A stretch of DNA of 64,000 bases from Roseovarius carneus (GCF_020141465.1 NZ_JAHSPD010000001.1:2834374-2898373), one strand, 5' to 3'; numbered from the stretch's first letter, positions 1 to 8,518 are shown. Notes: generated by a model from the letters alone, not told the origin. A program made the numbers and translations.

Positions 1-1194
1 AGCTACAATAGTGATCGCACTGGATCAGGGCACCTATCAGTTGCGGCTGGACCGCGGATTTTGAACAGCTACAATCTGGCGTGTAATATTCAGCAAGGCG
101 CTTGGTTGCGGCTGGACCGCGGATTTTGAACAGCTACAATCCCATAATCTCCGATTCTTCGGTCTTGCCGTTGCGGCTGGACCGCGGATTTTGAACAGCT
201 ACAATAGTTGTCTAATGGCAAAACCGACTAAACCTGTTGCGGCTGGACCGCGGATTTTGAACAGCTACAATCGCCGTGAAACCATCATCTTCGGCACTGG
301 CGTTGCGGCTGGACCGCGGATTTTGAACAGCTACAATAAGGCATTTGTCCCGGCCACGTTGCAGACCGTTGCGGCTGGACCGCGGATTTTGAACAGCTAC
401 AATTGGATGAAGAACGGCAGATCCGTCGATGAGTTGCGGCTGGACCGCGGATTTTGAACAGCTACAATCCGAAATGCAGCCTTTACATGTGCGCGCGCGT
501 TGCGGCTGGACCGCGGATTTTGAACAGCTACAATAAGTGCATCCCTTTCCCGTTGCAGTGCCAGGTTGCGGCTGGACCGCGGATTTTGAACAGCTACAAT
601 GCGCAAAACGGTGATGCTGTCGGGTCGGAAGTTGCGGCTGGACCGCGGATTTTGAACAGCTACAATCGAATCACCAGCGAATCGGGGGTGTTTCTAGTTG
701 CGGCTGGACCGCGGATTTTGAACAGCTACAATGGCGCCTTGGGAAAACTGCACGAACTTATAGTTGCGGCTGGACCGCGGATTTTGAACAGCTACAATTT
801 TGATCGGGCGCGCAACGATATGCAGACGGTTGCGGCTGGACCGCGGATTTTGAACAGCTACAATTTTTCGTTTGTGCGGTCCTTCTATGTGGTTGTTGCG
901 GCTGGACCGCGGATTTTGAACAGCTACAATTGTGACGGTTGACCAGTTTCTTGGCGAGGCGTTGCGGCTGGACCGCGGATTTTGAACAGCTACAATGCAA
1001 AAAATCCAGGCAAGTCAGCTCATCAAGTTGCGGCTGGACCGCGGATTTTGAACAGCTACAATGCCTCTAACGCCCGCACCGGCGGCTGGTCAGTTGCGGC
1101 TGGACCGCGGATTTTGAACAGCTACAATCAATGGTCTCCGCATGGCTCATTTCTGGAAGTTGCGGCTGGACCGCGGATTTTGAACAGCTACAAT
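1..1194 (+). CRISPR. Type II-C CRISPR array (truncated at the left window edge)
   Basis: The array shows nine terminal bases of one repeat (1-9) and then 18 complete 36-nt repeats starting at 40, 105, 170, 236, 302, 368, 433, 499, 565, 631, 697, 763, 829, 895, 961, 1027, 1093 and 1159. All copies look identical, beginning GTTGCGGCTGG and ending AGCTACAAT. Eighteen spacers are present: 15 of 30 nt and three of 29 nt (76-104, 141-169, 404-432). The GTTG...CTACAAT layout matches II-C repeats such as that of Neisseria meningitidis, which places crRNA synthesis on the plus strand, towards cas2. No leader is visible, so it should lie beyond position 1. The last repeat, next to cas2, is not degenerate. 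Spacer targets cannot be judged from sequence alone. Confidence 0.98.
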
Positions 1195-1200
1195 AGATCG

Positions 1201-1236
1201 CCCGCTATCTTCTTGGAGTTAAAAGAAAATAGCGGG
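1201..1236. terminator. Hairpin between CRISPR array and cas2
   Basis: CCCGCTAT (1201-1208) pairs with ATAGCGGG (1229-1236). An inner TTCTT/AAGAA helix extends the stem, leaving a loop of about 8 nt. It occupies most of the 73-bp gap between the last repeat (ends 1194) and the cas2 stop (1268), where the plus-strand array and minus-strand cas transcripts converge. It could terminate either or both. No strong U-tract follows in either direction, so termination efficiency is uncertain. Confidence 0.55.
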
Positions 1237-1267
1237 GGTCTATTGTGGTTAATCCAAGCGAATCGCA

Positions 1268-1612
1268 TCAAAACATTACCAGTTGTTCCGGATTCTTTCG
1301 GGCCTTACGTCGACCCTGATCCGAGAAGTGAACGATATCACGATATTGTCGATCCGTAAAATTCAGAATCTGCACGTCCCCCGAATCGGGTAAATGGCGT
1401 GAAATCCGGTTCACACGGGTCTGAAACGCCTCTTTGCCGTTTACGAAACGGGCATAGACGGAAAACTGGCTGCGCTCGAAGCCCTCATCCAGCAAAAAAT
1501 TACGGAATTTTCCGGCGGCCTTGCGCTGAGGTTTGGTGTCGGTCGGAAGGTCGAACATCACAAGAATCCACATCAGACGATACCCCGATAAAACTTTGAT
1601 TTCATGGTTCAT
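1268..1612 (-). CDS. cas2: CRISPR-associated endonuclease Cas2
   Basis: A 114-aa Cas2, the structural partner of Cas1 in the spacer-integration complex. The N-terminal ferredoxin-like beta strand carries the family's Asp in WILVMFDLPTDT, followed by a conserved RSQFSVYARF segment and a C-terminal NPEQLVMF tail that resembles type II Cas2 proteins. The open frame extends upstream to 1843, but that part lies inside cas1 and looks non-homologous. The ATG at 1612 overlaps the cas1 stop by ATGA, which fixes this start. It is the last gene of the cas9-cas1-cas2 operon. Confidence 0.95.
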   Translation of the reverse strand: MNHEIKVLSGYRLMWILVMFDLPTDTKPQRKAAGKFRNFLLDEGFERSQFSVYARFVNGKEAFQTRVNRISRHLPDSGDVQILNFTDRQYRDIVHFSDQGRRKARKNPEQLVMF

Positions 1613-2520
1613 GCCCCCAACCCCGCAAGTGTCAGTGGGCCGGGCGTGTTTGGCAGGGCCAGCGCAAGCCTGCCCTCCTCGAAACTTTGGCCCAGTGACG
1701 TGGCCAGCTTCATTACCGCCACAGAGACAGGCGTGACACCCTCCCCCAAAGGCAGGTCCGTGGCAATCAGGCGTGCGAGTGCCTGCTTCGCCGCTGTGTC
1801 GACCTCTGCACCACGCGTCACGACGATGTTGCGCACCGCGCAATCCACCAGCGGGCGGAAGGGTTCCATCAGGTCATCGGCAAGTGCAAAGGCGTTGGAT
1901 CTGTTGGAATGAAACAACCCGATCGTCGGGTGCAAACCGGCAGCAACAACAGCTCGCGCAGTGGCAGCGCGCAGCACGGTATAGCCATAGTTCAGCAGAG
2001 CGTTCTCCTCCCCTGCCCCCGTATCGCGGCGAAAATCCGGGCCCATCATCCGGGGCCAATAGTGGCGCGCAGCCTGCGCTTCGATATTGGTCGTGTCGCC
2101 TGATGTGATTTTGCGGATCATCATTTTCAAAGGCGCGTCAGGTTCCCCAATTGAATCCAACGCCGCTGCCTGCATCAGCACCTTAGCGGTGACAACCTGT
2201 TTCCACGCCTGTTTGATGAACGGGGTTTTTGCCTGCCATTGCGCTCGCATCCGCGCGCCTTGCCCGTGGTGGCCATCCAGCGGCATCAAAACTGATTTGG
2301 GCGCATGATTAGCCGTGCACAACACAACAGGTACCCCGCGATCGGCCAATTCCGTCAGCAGCGACGTGGTCCAGGTGGTGCCATGCGCATGCACGATCAC
2401 ACCAGCAATCTGGTCAAGCGGCGTGCGCCCAACCTCAGCGCTATTTTCACTCACTTTCAAAAAGCCACGATCACGCGACAGATGCCGCCCGTCGGTGGCA
2501 ATGTCGATAATCTGGTCCAT
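1609..2520 (-). CDS. cas1: CRISPR-associated endonuclease/integrase Cas1
   Basis: A 303-aa Cas1 integrase that inserts protospacers into the array. The candidate metal-binding residues are Glu147 (in NIEAQAARHYWP), His204 (in GLFHSNRSN) and Glu219 (in LADDLMEPFRP). Their spacing matches E149/H205/E220 of Streptococcus pyogenes Cas1. A GAGGGGTGA Shine-Dalgarno stretch lies just upstream of the ATG. It sits 68 bp downstream of cas9 and overlaps cas2 by 4 bp. No csn2 or cas4 is present, as expected for subtype II-C. Confidence 0.97.
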   Translation of the reverse strand: MDQIIDIATDGRHLSRDRGFLKVSENSAEVGRTPLDQIAGVIVHAHGTTWTTSLLTELADRGVPVVLCTANHAPKSVLMPLDGHHGQGARMRAQWQAKTPFIKQAWKQVVTAKVLMQAAALDSIGEPDAPLKMMIRKITSGDTTNIEAQAARHYWPRMMGPDFRRDTGAGEENALLNYGYTVLRAATARAVVAAGLHPTIGLFHSNRSNAFALADDLMEPFRPLVDCAVRNIVVTRGAEVDTAAKQALARLIATDLPLGEGVTPVSVAVMKLATSLGQSFEEGRLALALPNTPGPLTLAGLGA

Positions 2521-2588
2521 ATGTCACCCCTCACGCCCCCACGCGAATCGCTAACACCTTGGATTTTAGACAAGTTTGCGAAATTCTC

Positions 2589-5500
2589 CTAACGGGGCGG
2601 GCCCGGGTCGCGCATCCGGCCCATTTCATCAACGTGAACGCGGCGGATTCTGGCCTTAATCAAAGACGCCGCAGACATCTGGATGAATTTGAAATCATCC
2701 TCCTTGTCGCGGTTGCGCGCATCGGCATTCCCCTCGGTATGCGGCACCAGAAACAGGCCGTTGGCAACGTCCATTTTCTGGACGTAGCAGATCACCGTTA
2801 TCCCTTTACGTTCAATTACCACCATATCCCGCTTGAACACCCGCAAGAGCCGTTTTGCAGCCGGATGGGGCTTGGACCCATCGCCGGATTGGTGCGCCTC
2901 AAACGTTGAGATTGCCCAAGGCTTGACCTTGCCATCAGGCATCCGCCACACCTCGTAGCAATGGTTGCTACCTGCCTTGTAGGCCTTGTAGATATTGCCT
3001 GTGGCGTTTCTAACCGGCACACGGGCACTGTCTTGCAAGGCATCCAGAAGCCGCACACGTCGCAGCCCGAAATAAGGGTTTTCGCTTTGGTCCGGCAGTT
3101 TGCGCGACGCCGCAAAAGAGGCCAGAGCCTGTTCAAATTCCTTCTTGTCCAAACCGCGCGTGACACGCGTGAGATGACGCTGCAAATCGGGATCGCGGAT
3201 TTTCCTGATATCACCTGCACCAAGCGACATCAGCGGTTTGCGGCTGACCACATGCCCACCGTCAACGATCCCGTAAGCCGTATCCATATGCAACTGCCCC
3301 GCTGTCGTGTCACTGCCTTGTGCGCGCGCGGTCGGATCAATGCGCCCGTGATCTGCCCTGTGGCTGACGATGATCCGCCCGATCTGTCCGGCGACATCAT
3401 CACGGAAACCGTCCCAAGGCGGCGGGACGGACCGCGCGACCTGTTCGGCGCCCGCCTGTTCGTCGTGCTTGGCTATCTTGCTGATCCGCTGGATCAGGCT
3501 GCGGTCGGTGGCTGCGACCACGGCGGCGTCGATGGCGTGATGCCGGTGGTCCTGCCGGTTCTTGGATTTCACGGTTTGCGCGTCGCTGTCCGTCAGCACC
3601 TCGATCCCGTTCAACCCCCAATGGCGGCGCAGCATTTCCGTCAACCGGCCCGGCACAACCCAAACATGGGATTTGCCGTCCGCCCCGTCATACAACGCAT
3701 CCAGATAAGCCCGTGCCACACGAGACAGGTATTGGGTATCTTTTAGTGCACGGGCGGAAAAGTCGTTCTCGCCCTCAAACCGTTCCACCGCATCGGGGGC
3801 AAAGCGCCATGCCTGCTTTCTATCAAGATTCTTGAGGTTGGCGACGATCACGTCCCACTGGTCTGTTTCGCCCCAGACCTCCCACGGCGTCTTGTTAGCC
3901 TTTTTCCGATTTTCCTCTTTCAAGCATAGGGTCTTGTTCCAAATGCTATCATCCAACGTACGTGAGAAAGGAAGGATATGATCAACATCACACGACCCGT
4001 CAAACAACATCGCCGCACTGATACGCTTGCCAGAATAGGGGCATTGGCGGGTCATAACGTCATTGCCAAGGTTTTCCCACAGCCGCAGGATTAACCGGTT
4101 TGCGCCTGTGTCTTTTTGCCCCAGTTCTTCAACCAGCTTTTTGCCGCGCTTGATCGCGTCATCCGTATTTTTCCTGATCGTCTTCTGAATCTCACGCTTT
4201 TGATCCTCGGAGTTCTTTAGGTCGCGGGCAACCTCCACCACGATCTGGTCCGGCTTGCCGTGCACACAAATGATCCGGTTCACCAGTCGCCTGATCTGGT
4301 TCAACCCGATATGGACCGTAGGGTTGGTAATACGACCGAAGCGTTTGACGTCCTCGTCAGTTTTCACACCTGTTCCCGGGATTACATGCCGGTCCAGAAT
4401 TTCACCGTAGTATGGCAGAGCCTCCAACACCTCACCCGTTGGTCCGCCAGAATGGGACCAACCACAGGCGGCCACAGCATCGCTATAGGACATCACATCA
4501 GCCTCCAATGCCGCCAGAATCTTGCGCGTTGCCGTCAGCCCAAGCCGTCCGTAACCTTCGGGCAGCGGCGCATTCGCCGTTGCTTGCGCATAATCCTGGC
4601 CAAGCCCGTGGGTGGCCATCAACCAATCAACCAGCGCCTCATGCTCGGTATCACTCTGCACCGCACGGAGGCGTTGCACCACGTCCCATTGAGCGTCTTC
4701 GTCCAGTGTGGTCCAGACCCCGCCCATCCTTTCTGGATGCGACAGGCTAGCACGGACGGGGTCGCAGGCAATGGCATCCCGGTTGGCAGTCTCCAACGTG
4801 AAACTTTGGTCACTCCTAAGTTTGATCACCTTGCCAATTGCCCTGAGTTTCATCGACATTCCCGACAGGGTTTTCGTATGTCCTTTGTTATCTAGCCCAT
4901 GAACGATCTGGTCACGTTCTTCACGAGTCAACCCACGTGCCGCCTCCCCTCGCGCAACAATTCGCAGCCCATTCACCGTCTCCAACAGGATCCGCCGCTG
5001 GTTCAAGGGATGCGCAGACGGAATACGCCGTTCATCCGTGAATAGACACAGACCGACCTCAGGCGCCTTCAGGGGGCGCTGGTGAAAGATGATCGTCTTG
5101 ATCTGGTCGCGCAGATCGTCCGTCAGGGTGGTGTGATGTTCCGCCTGTGCGGCCCATAGCGCGTCAAACTCCTCTGACAGGTGCCGCCGGTCGGGGTAAA
5201 AATCATACCCTGCCTCCTCTTTTTCGGCATTGTCACGCCGCGCCACGGACAAGCGCGTGCGCACCGTCGGGACGCGACGCGGATCATCGGCCTTGTCCTG
5301 CCGCATATGCAGAAACTCGCCATAGGTGCGTGCGCGTGCATCGCGCATCGCCCAATCCAGCCGTGCAGTCGCATCCTTGATCTTACCACTTTCGTTATCG
5401 CCGCGGTCGGCCTTTCGATTGGATTTGAACCCACGTCGCTGGTTGAGGTGAAACAGCGCCCGCCCGAAATGCGCCAGCGGCAAAGCCTCATCGAGCCCCC

Positions 5501-5804
5501 GTGCCCGAAGGTCATAGGGATCAAGAGCTTGCAACGCTTTGGCCTGCACGGGATCGGCTGGCATCAAGCCTGCCTCAGCCATCCGTTTCATCAAAGCAGC
5601 CTTGCGGCGCAAGTATCTGTCACGGCGACGGCGCTGCGCACGGGCCACGCGCCTATCGACGGCCAGCGACTCCTTTGACTGCGGATCCCGCCCATCCGAG
5701 AAAACCCTCACTCCGCCATCGACGACGCACGTTATCTGGTCATTTTCCGTCCGGTAAAGCCACCAGCCGATGGAGTTCGTTCCAATATCAAGGCCAAGTC
5801 GCAT
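2589..5804 (-). CDS. cas9: CRISPR-associated endonuclease Cas9, type II-C
   Basis: A 1071-aa crRNA/tracrRNA-guided DNA endonuclease in the compact II-C size range. RuvC-I is at the N-terminus with Asp6 in GLDIGTNSIGW. An Arg-rich bridge helix spans about residues 51-70. RuvC-II has Glu524 in VVEVARDL. The HNH domain has Asp608-His609 in CDVDHILPFSRT and Asn623. RuvC-III has His756 and Asp759 in HHAIDAAV. All nuclease residues are therefore present. The C-terminal third should include the PAM-interacting domain, but the PAM cannot be read from the protein by eye. It is first gene of the minus-strand cas operon and diverges from the predicted tracrRNA. Confidence 0.98.
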   Translation of the reverse strand: MRLGLDIGTNSIGWWLYRTENDQITCVVDGGVRVFSDGRDPQSKESLAVDRRVARAQRRRRDRYLRRKAALMKRMAEAGLMPADPVQAKALQALDPYDLRARGLDEALPLAHFGRALFHLNQRRGFKSNRKADRGDNESGKIKDATARLDWAMRDARARTYGEFLHMRQDKADDPRRVPTVRTRLSVARRDNAEKEEAGYDFYPDRRHLSEEFDALWAAQAEHHTTLTDDLRDQIKTIIFHQRPLKAPEVGLCLFTDERRIPSAHPLNQRRILLETVNGLRIVARGEAARGLTREERDQIVHGLDNKGHTKTLSGMSMKLRAIGKVIKLRSDQSFTLETANRDAIACDPVRASLSHPERMGGVWTTLDEDAQWDVVQRLRAVQSDTEHEALVDWLMATHGLGQDYAQATANAPLPEGYGRLGLTATRKILAALEADVMSYSDAVAACGWSHSGGPTGEVLEALPYYGEILDRHVIPGTGVKTDEDVKRFGRITNPTVHIGLNQIRRLVNRIICVHGKPDQIVVEVARDLKNSEDQKREIQKTIRKNTDDAIKRGKKLVEELGQKDTGANRLILRLWENLGNDVMTRQCPYSGKRISAAMLFDGSCDVDHILPFSRTLDDSIWNKTLCLKEENRKKANKTPWEVWGETDQWDVIVANLKNLDRKQAWRFAPDAVERFEGENDFSARALKDTQYLSRVARAYLDALYDGADGKSHVWVVPGRLTEMLRRHWGLNGIEVLTDSDAQTVKSKNRQDHRHHAIDAAVVAATDRSLIQRISKIAKHDEQAGAEQVARSVPPPWDGFRDDVAGQIGRIIVSHRADHGRIDPTARAQGSDTTAGQLHMDTAYGIVDGGHVVSRKPLMSLGAGDIRKIRDPDLQRHLTRVTRGLDKKEFEQALASFAASRKLPDQSENPYFGLRRVRLLDALQDSARVPVRNATGNIYKAYKAGSNHCYEVWRMPDGKVKPWAISTFEAHQSGDGSKPHPAAKRLLRVFKRDMVVIERKGITVICYVQKMDVANGLFLVPHTEGNADARNRDKEDDFKFIQMSAASLIKARIRRVHVDEMGRMRDPGPPR

Positions 5805-5878
5805 GTAATTTCCCCACTAAAATATCCTTTAGAAGTTAATAAACATTGGCATTTAGTTAATTACAATCCATTGCGCGA

Positions 5879-5908
5879 TTGACAATGCACGCAGATGGGG
5901 CGACCAAT
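5879..5908 (+). promoter_or_regulatory. Candidate tracrRNA promoter
   Basis: A perfect TTGACA (5879-5884) is followed after 18 bp by ACCAAT (5903-5908), a weak -10 match. This would start transcription at about 5913-5916, right at the anti-repeat. It lies in the 107-bp gap between the cas9 start codon and the anti-repeat. The -10 element is poor, so the exact start site is uncertain. Confidence 0.45.
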
Positions 5909-5911
5909 AGG

Positions 5912-5990
5912 GTGTTCAAAATCCGCGTCGAGCTGTTAACAAGCATTCGATTGCACCACATTGAAGCGCAGGGCCACGGCCCTGCGTTTC
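5912..5990 (+). ncRNA. Predicted tracrRNA for the type II-C Cas9
   Basis: Bases 5913-5927 are perfectly complementary to repeat positions 14-28 (15 bp). Bases 5928-5940 continue the duplex with repeat positions 1-12, with one G-G mismatch, G-U wobbles and single-base bulges. The anti-repeat is followed by a short GCA/TGC hairpin at 5943-5954, which could be the nexus. A strong 3' hairpin follows, CGCAGGGCC (5967-5975) against GGCCCTGCG (5978-5986), and ends in TTT. The order anti-repeat, nexus, terminator-like hairpin is that of tracrRNAs. It is divergent from cas9, and its ends are predicted, not measured. Confidence 0.85.
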
Positions 5991-6958
5991 CATTATGACC
6001 TCAAGGCACAGAGCTTTAAATTTGTGTACTGGTGCGCAATTATGGACAGAAACAGCAAAGTATAATGACAGCCGCATTTTTTGCTATCTCCGACCGAGAG
6101 TCCAGTTTTCTGCGTCGCCTCCTGAGCTGGCTTTACCCTTACGCTGCAGGTTTCGCACATGCCCCGCAGGGCTTATTTGCGCACTCTCTTCAGGGAAAGC
6201 TAGTTCAGCAAACCGCCAAACTGTCTTAGCAGTCTCCGGTTCAAAGCTGTTTCCAACTCGTCCAGACCATCCACGGCATCCCCTACATGCTCATCATCCG
6301 GTTTTCGTTCTAAACCGATTGCAAACACCTATCTCTCAAAATCCGTCCCGATCTGACGCTATTTCTCGGCGACCACAGCATGAACACCATTCGCACAGCA
6401 CACTCGCGGACTTCTGGTGAATACCAACTTCAACATGTGTTCTTTTCCATAACCCAATATCCTTAACTCCGGGCCTCCGGCAAACAAGGGGCGGCTCAAC
6501 CCTTCCAAAGAGCAGGGCTCTCACCTGACCACCAGCCTTTGACCTTGGCAACAGAAAGCACATGCTCAATACGCCCTCAAAGTCTGAATGCGGTTTTTGG
6601 TTTTGGTGCCCAATAGGGCTTAAAACCTTCAAGACGTCGTCCAAACCAACATCACCAATTCTACGATTAAATATGGGGCTACGGTCATCAATCTGGCGCT
6701 TGGGCGGCTTCATATATTGAAAATTTTACACGAGACCTGACCTAGACACTAGGCGCTGATCGACATGACGTCTCCTTTGACACTCGACACCGAACGCCTC
6801 CCGATCTTCTCACGTGGCCAAGGCTCAATTGCCTGATAGTTTTTATCGGGTATTGATTTAAAGTGCAAACTATGGTGAATCGGCGCCATCACACCGAGCC
6901 GCACAATGCCGTGCATGCCAGGAAAGCTTCAACCTGACTCTCATGCTGGTGCCGCTCA
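5991..6958. other. Gene-poor, lower-GC stretch with no supportable gene
   Basis: Nearly 1 kb lies between the tracrRNA and the exb/tonB operon. It is visibly richer in A and T than its surroundings and has only short, unconvincing open frames. The longest, on the minus strand at 6336-6713 (125 codons), has no motif I recognise, no clear ribosome-binding site and low-complexity composition. I saw no tRNA, terminal inverted repeat or transposase fragment that I could defend. It may be decayed foreign DNA next to the CRISPR locus. Promoters for the downstream operon should lie near its right end. Confidence 0.5.
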
Positions 6959-6988
6959 ATGTCACATCAATTCATCTGCCCTTCATCT

Positions 6989-7474
6989 ATGCCCAAGACC
7001 CTTCAGCCGCCCGCGCGCCTCCATACCAAATACCGAAGCGCCCTGATCGCTGCAAAGAACGCACTCACTGCGATTGCGATTGCTTCTATCGCTACCCCAC
7101 TGGCCGCGCAGGAAAGCGATATCGAGGCAGTAATCGCGTTGGAGCTAAACGCCATAAAGACCACCGAGGCAGGGTGCACATTGAGCTTCATGATCATCAA
7201 CGGGCATGGCAGCGCGATTGATAAGCTGGTTTACGAAACGGTGCTTTTCGACGCCGCTGGTCAGGTTGATCGCCTGACGCTCTTTGACTTTGGCGCGCTG
7301 CCCCCTGCACGCCCGCGCGTGCGGCAATTTTCCGTGCCCGGCGTGGCCTGTGAGGGGCTAGATATGCTCCTGATCAACGGGGCCAATACCTGCGAGAGCG
7401 CGGATCTTGGGCCCGCCGCCTGTGAAACGGGGCTGACTGTCTCCTCGCGCACCGAAATCGAGGTGCAGGGGTGA
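6989..7474 (+). CDS. Secreted/periplasmic protein of unknown function, first gene of the exb-tonB operon
   Basis: About 161 aa. A hydrophobic N-terminal stretch ending in ATPLAAQ looks like a signal peptide, so the product is probably periplasmic. The mature part has four cysteines (in EAGCTL, GVACEG, NTCESA and PAACET) that could form two disulfides. The stop overlaps the exbB start (GTGA), so it is probably co-translated with the TonB energising complex. The start is uncertain: an in-frame ATG at 6959 is possible and neither has a convincing ribosome-binding site. I do not recognise the family. Context suggests a role tied to TonB-dependent heme or iron uptake. Confidence 0.7.
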   Translation: MPKTLQPPARLHTKYRSALIAAKNALTAIAIASIATPLAAQESDIEAVIALELNAIKTTEAGCTLSFMIINGHGSAIDKLVYETVLFDAAGQVDRLTLFDFGALPPARPRVRQFSVPGVACEGLDMLLINGANTCESADLGPAACETGLTVSSRTEIEVQG

Positions 7475-8139
7475 GCGCGCTCTTGGAACCGCTGCGCCAG
7501 ATCGCAGAACTGGGCGGGCCAGTCGTGATGCTGCTGATTGCGGTGTCGGTGATAACGCTTGCGACGATTCTCTACAAACTTTGGCAATTCGCCGCCGCGG
7601 GCGTCGGACGTCACACGGCGCTGAGCGAAGCTGTGGCCGCTTGGGACACCAATGACCGCACCGCCGCCCGAGTGGCCCTCGCCCGCTCCAAAAGCTATTT
7701 GGCACCGGTGGTGGAAATGGCGCTCAGTGCGCCCACGCCCGATATGCCCCGTCTCGCCGCAGAGGCCGAAAGTCGCTTTGCCCGGCTGGAAAGCGGCTTT
7801 CGGCTTCTCGATTCCGTGGCACAGCTGGCCCCGCTTTTGGGTCTTTTCGGCACGGTATTGGGGATGATCGAGGCGTTTCAATCCATGCAGGACGCGGGCG
7901 CACAGGTGGATCCATCCCTTCTTGCAGGGGGCATCTGGGTCGCCCTTCTCACAACCGCCATTGGCCTCGTCGTCGCGATGCCTACGGCGCTGGTGCTGAG
8001 CTGGTTCGAGGGCCGGATGGACGCCGAACGGGTCACGGCGGAGCACGCGCTGACCACGATCCTTGCTCCGCGCGGGCGGGGTGCAGATGGCGTGCAAATG
8101 CAGGATGCGGCGGCAGGGGCCGCGCTGCAAGGTGCTTAG
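7471..8139 (+). CDS. exbB: ExbB/TolQ/MotA-family proton channel subunit
   Basis: A 222-aa inner-membrane protein that forms the proton channel powering TonB. It has a first membrane helix at about residues 17-37, a long cytoplasmic loop, and two C-terminal helices. The conserved segment LLDSVAQLAPLLGLFGTVLGMIEAF is split across the second helix, and LTTAIGLVVAMPTALV forms the third. This is the MotA_ExbB domain. The GTG start overlaps the upstream stop. Its neighbours exbD, exbD and tonB identify it as ExbB and not TolQ, because tolA/tolB/pal are absent. Confidence 0.92.
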   Translation: MSALLEPLRQIAELGGPVVMLLIAVSVITLATILYKLWQFAAAGVGRHTALSEAVAAWDTNDRTAARVALARSKSYLAPVVEMALSAPTPDMPRLAAEAESRFARLESGFRLLDSVAQLAPLLGLFGTVLGMIEAFQSMQDAGAQVDPSLLAGGIWVALLTTAIGLVVAMPTALVLSWFEGRMDAERVTAEHALTTILAPRGRGADGVQMQDAAAGAALQGA

Positions 8140-8518
8140 GCGGCGAACAGCACGGCGCAAACTCTCGATGACATCGCTCATTGATGTGATCTTCCTATTG
8201 TTGCTCTTCTTCATGCTCAGCTCGACATTTTCCAAATTCTCCGAGATCACGTTCAGCGCCGCGAACGGTGGCGCCGTGATCACGACAGAGGTGAAACCGC
8301 TCTTTATGCAGCTTGGCCCGGACGCCCTGCGCCTCAATGGCGAGACGATGACGATGGACATGCTTTTGCCCACGCTCAGTGCACTGCCCGAAGTGGACGG
8401 ACCGCTGGCGTTGCTGATATCGCTCAAAGGCAATGTGACTTCGCAACGCCTCACCGATCTGCTGGTTGTATTACACGCCTTGCCAAACATCGCACCTACG
8501 GTGCTGGAGGCGTCATGA
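8105..8518 (+). CDS. exbD: ExbD/TolR-family protein, paralogue 1 (with conserved Asp)
   Basis: About 137 aa. A short basic cytoplasmic N-terminus precedes one membrane helix, SLIDVIFLLLLFFML, followed by a periplasmic domain. Asp27 is the conserved transmembrane Asp needed for proton coupling in ExbD. The gene starts inside the end of exbB (35-bp overlap); ATGs at 8063 and 8087 are also in frame. It overlaps the second exbD by ATGA. Together with ExbB it should energise TonB. Confidence 0.9.
   Translation: MRRQGPRCKVLRRRTARRKLSMTSLIDVIFLLLLFFMLSSTFSKFSEITFSAANGGAVITTEVKPLFMQLGPDALRLNGETMTMDMLLPTLSALPEVDGPLALLISLKGNVTSQRLTDLLVVLHALPNIAPTVLEAS

Noticed and set aside
191..1359. Open frames of 69-162 codons across the CRISPR array on both strands
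   Set aside because: They translate the repeat (recurrent VAAGPRILNSYN and similar) and arise only because repeat plus spacer is usually divisible by three. They are not proteins.
1613..1843. N-terminal extension of the cas2 frame to 191 codons
   Set aside because: This part lies inside cas1, has no Cas2 similarity, and the ATGA overlap at 1612 gives a normal 114-aa Cas2.
6085..6130. Sequence that resembles the T-arm and 3' end of a tRNA
   Set aside because: No GGTTCRA T-loop, no anticodon arm and no acceptor stem pairing could be found.
6336..6713. 125-codon minus-strand frame in the gene-poor stretch
   Set aside because: No family motif, no clear ribosome-binding site, unusual composition, and no neighbour in an operon. 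I could not support it as a gene.
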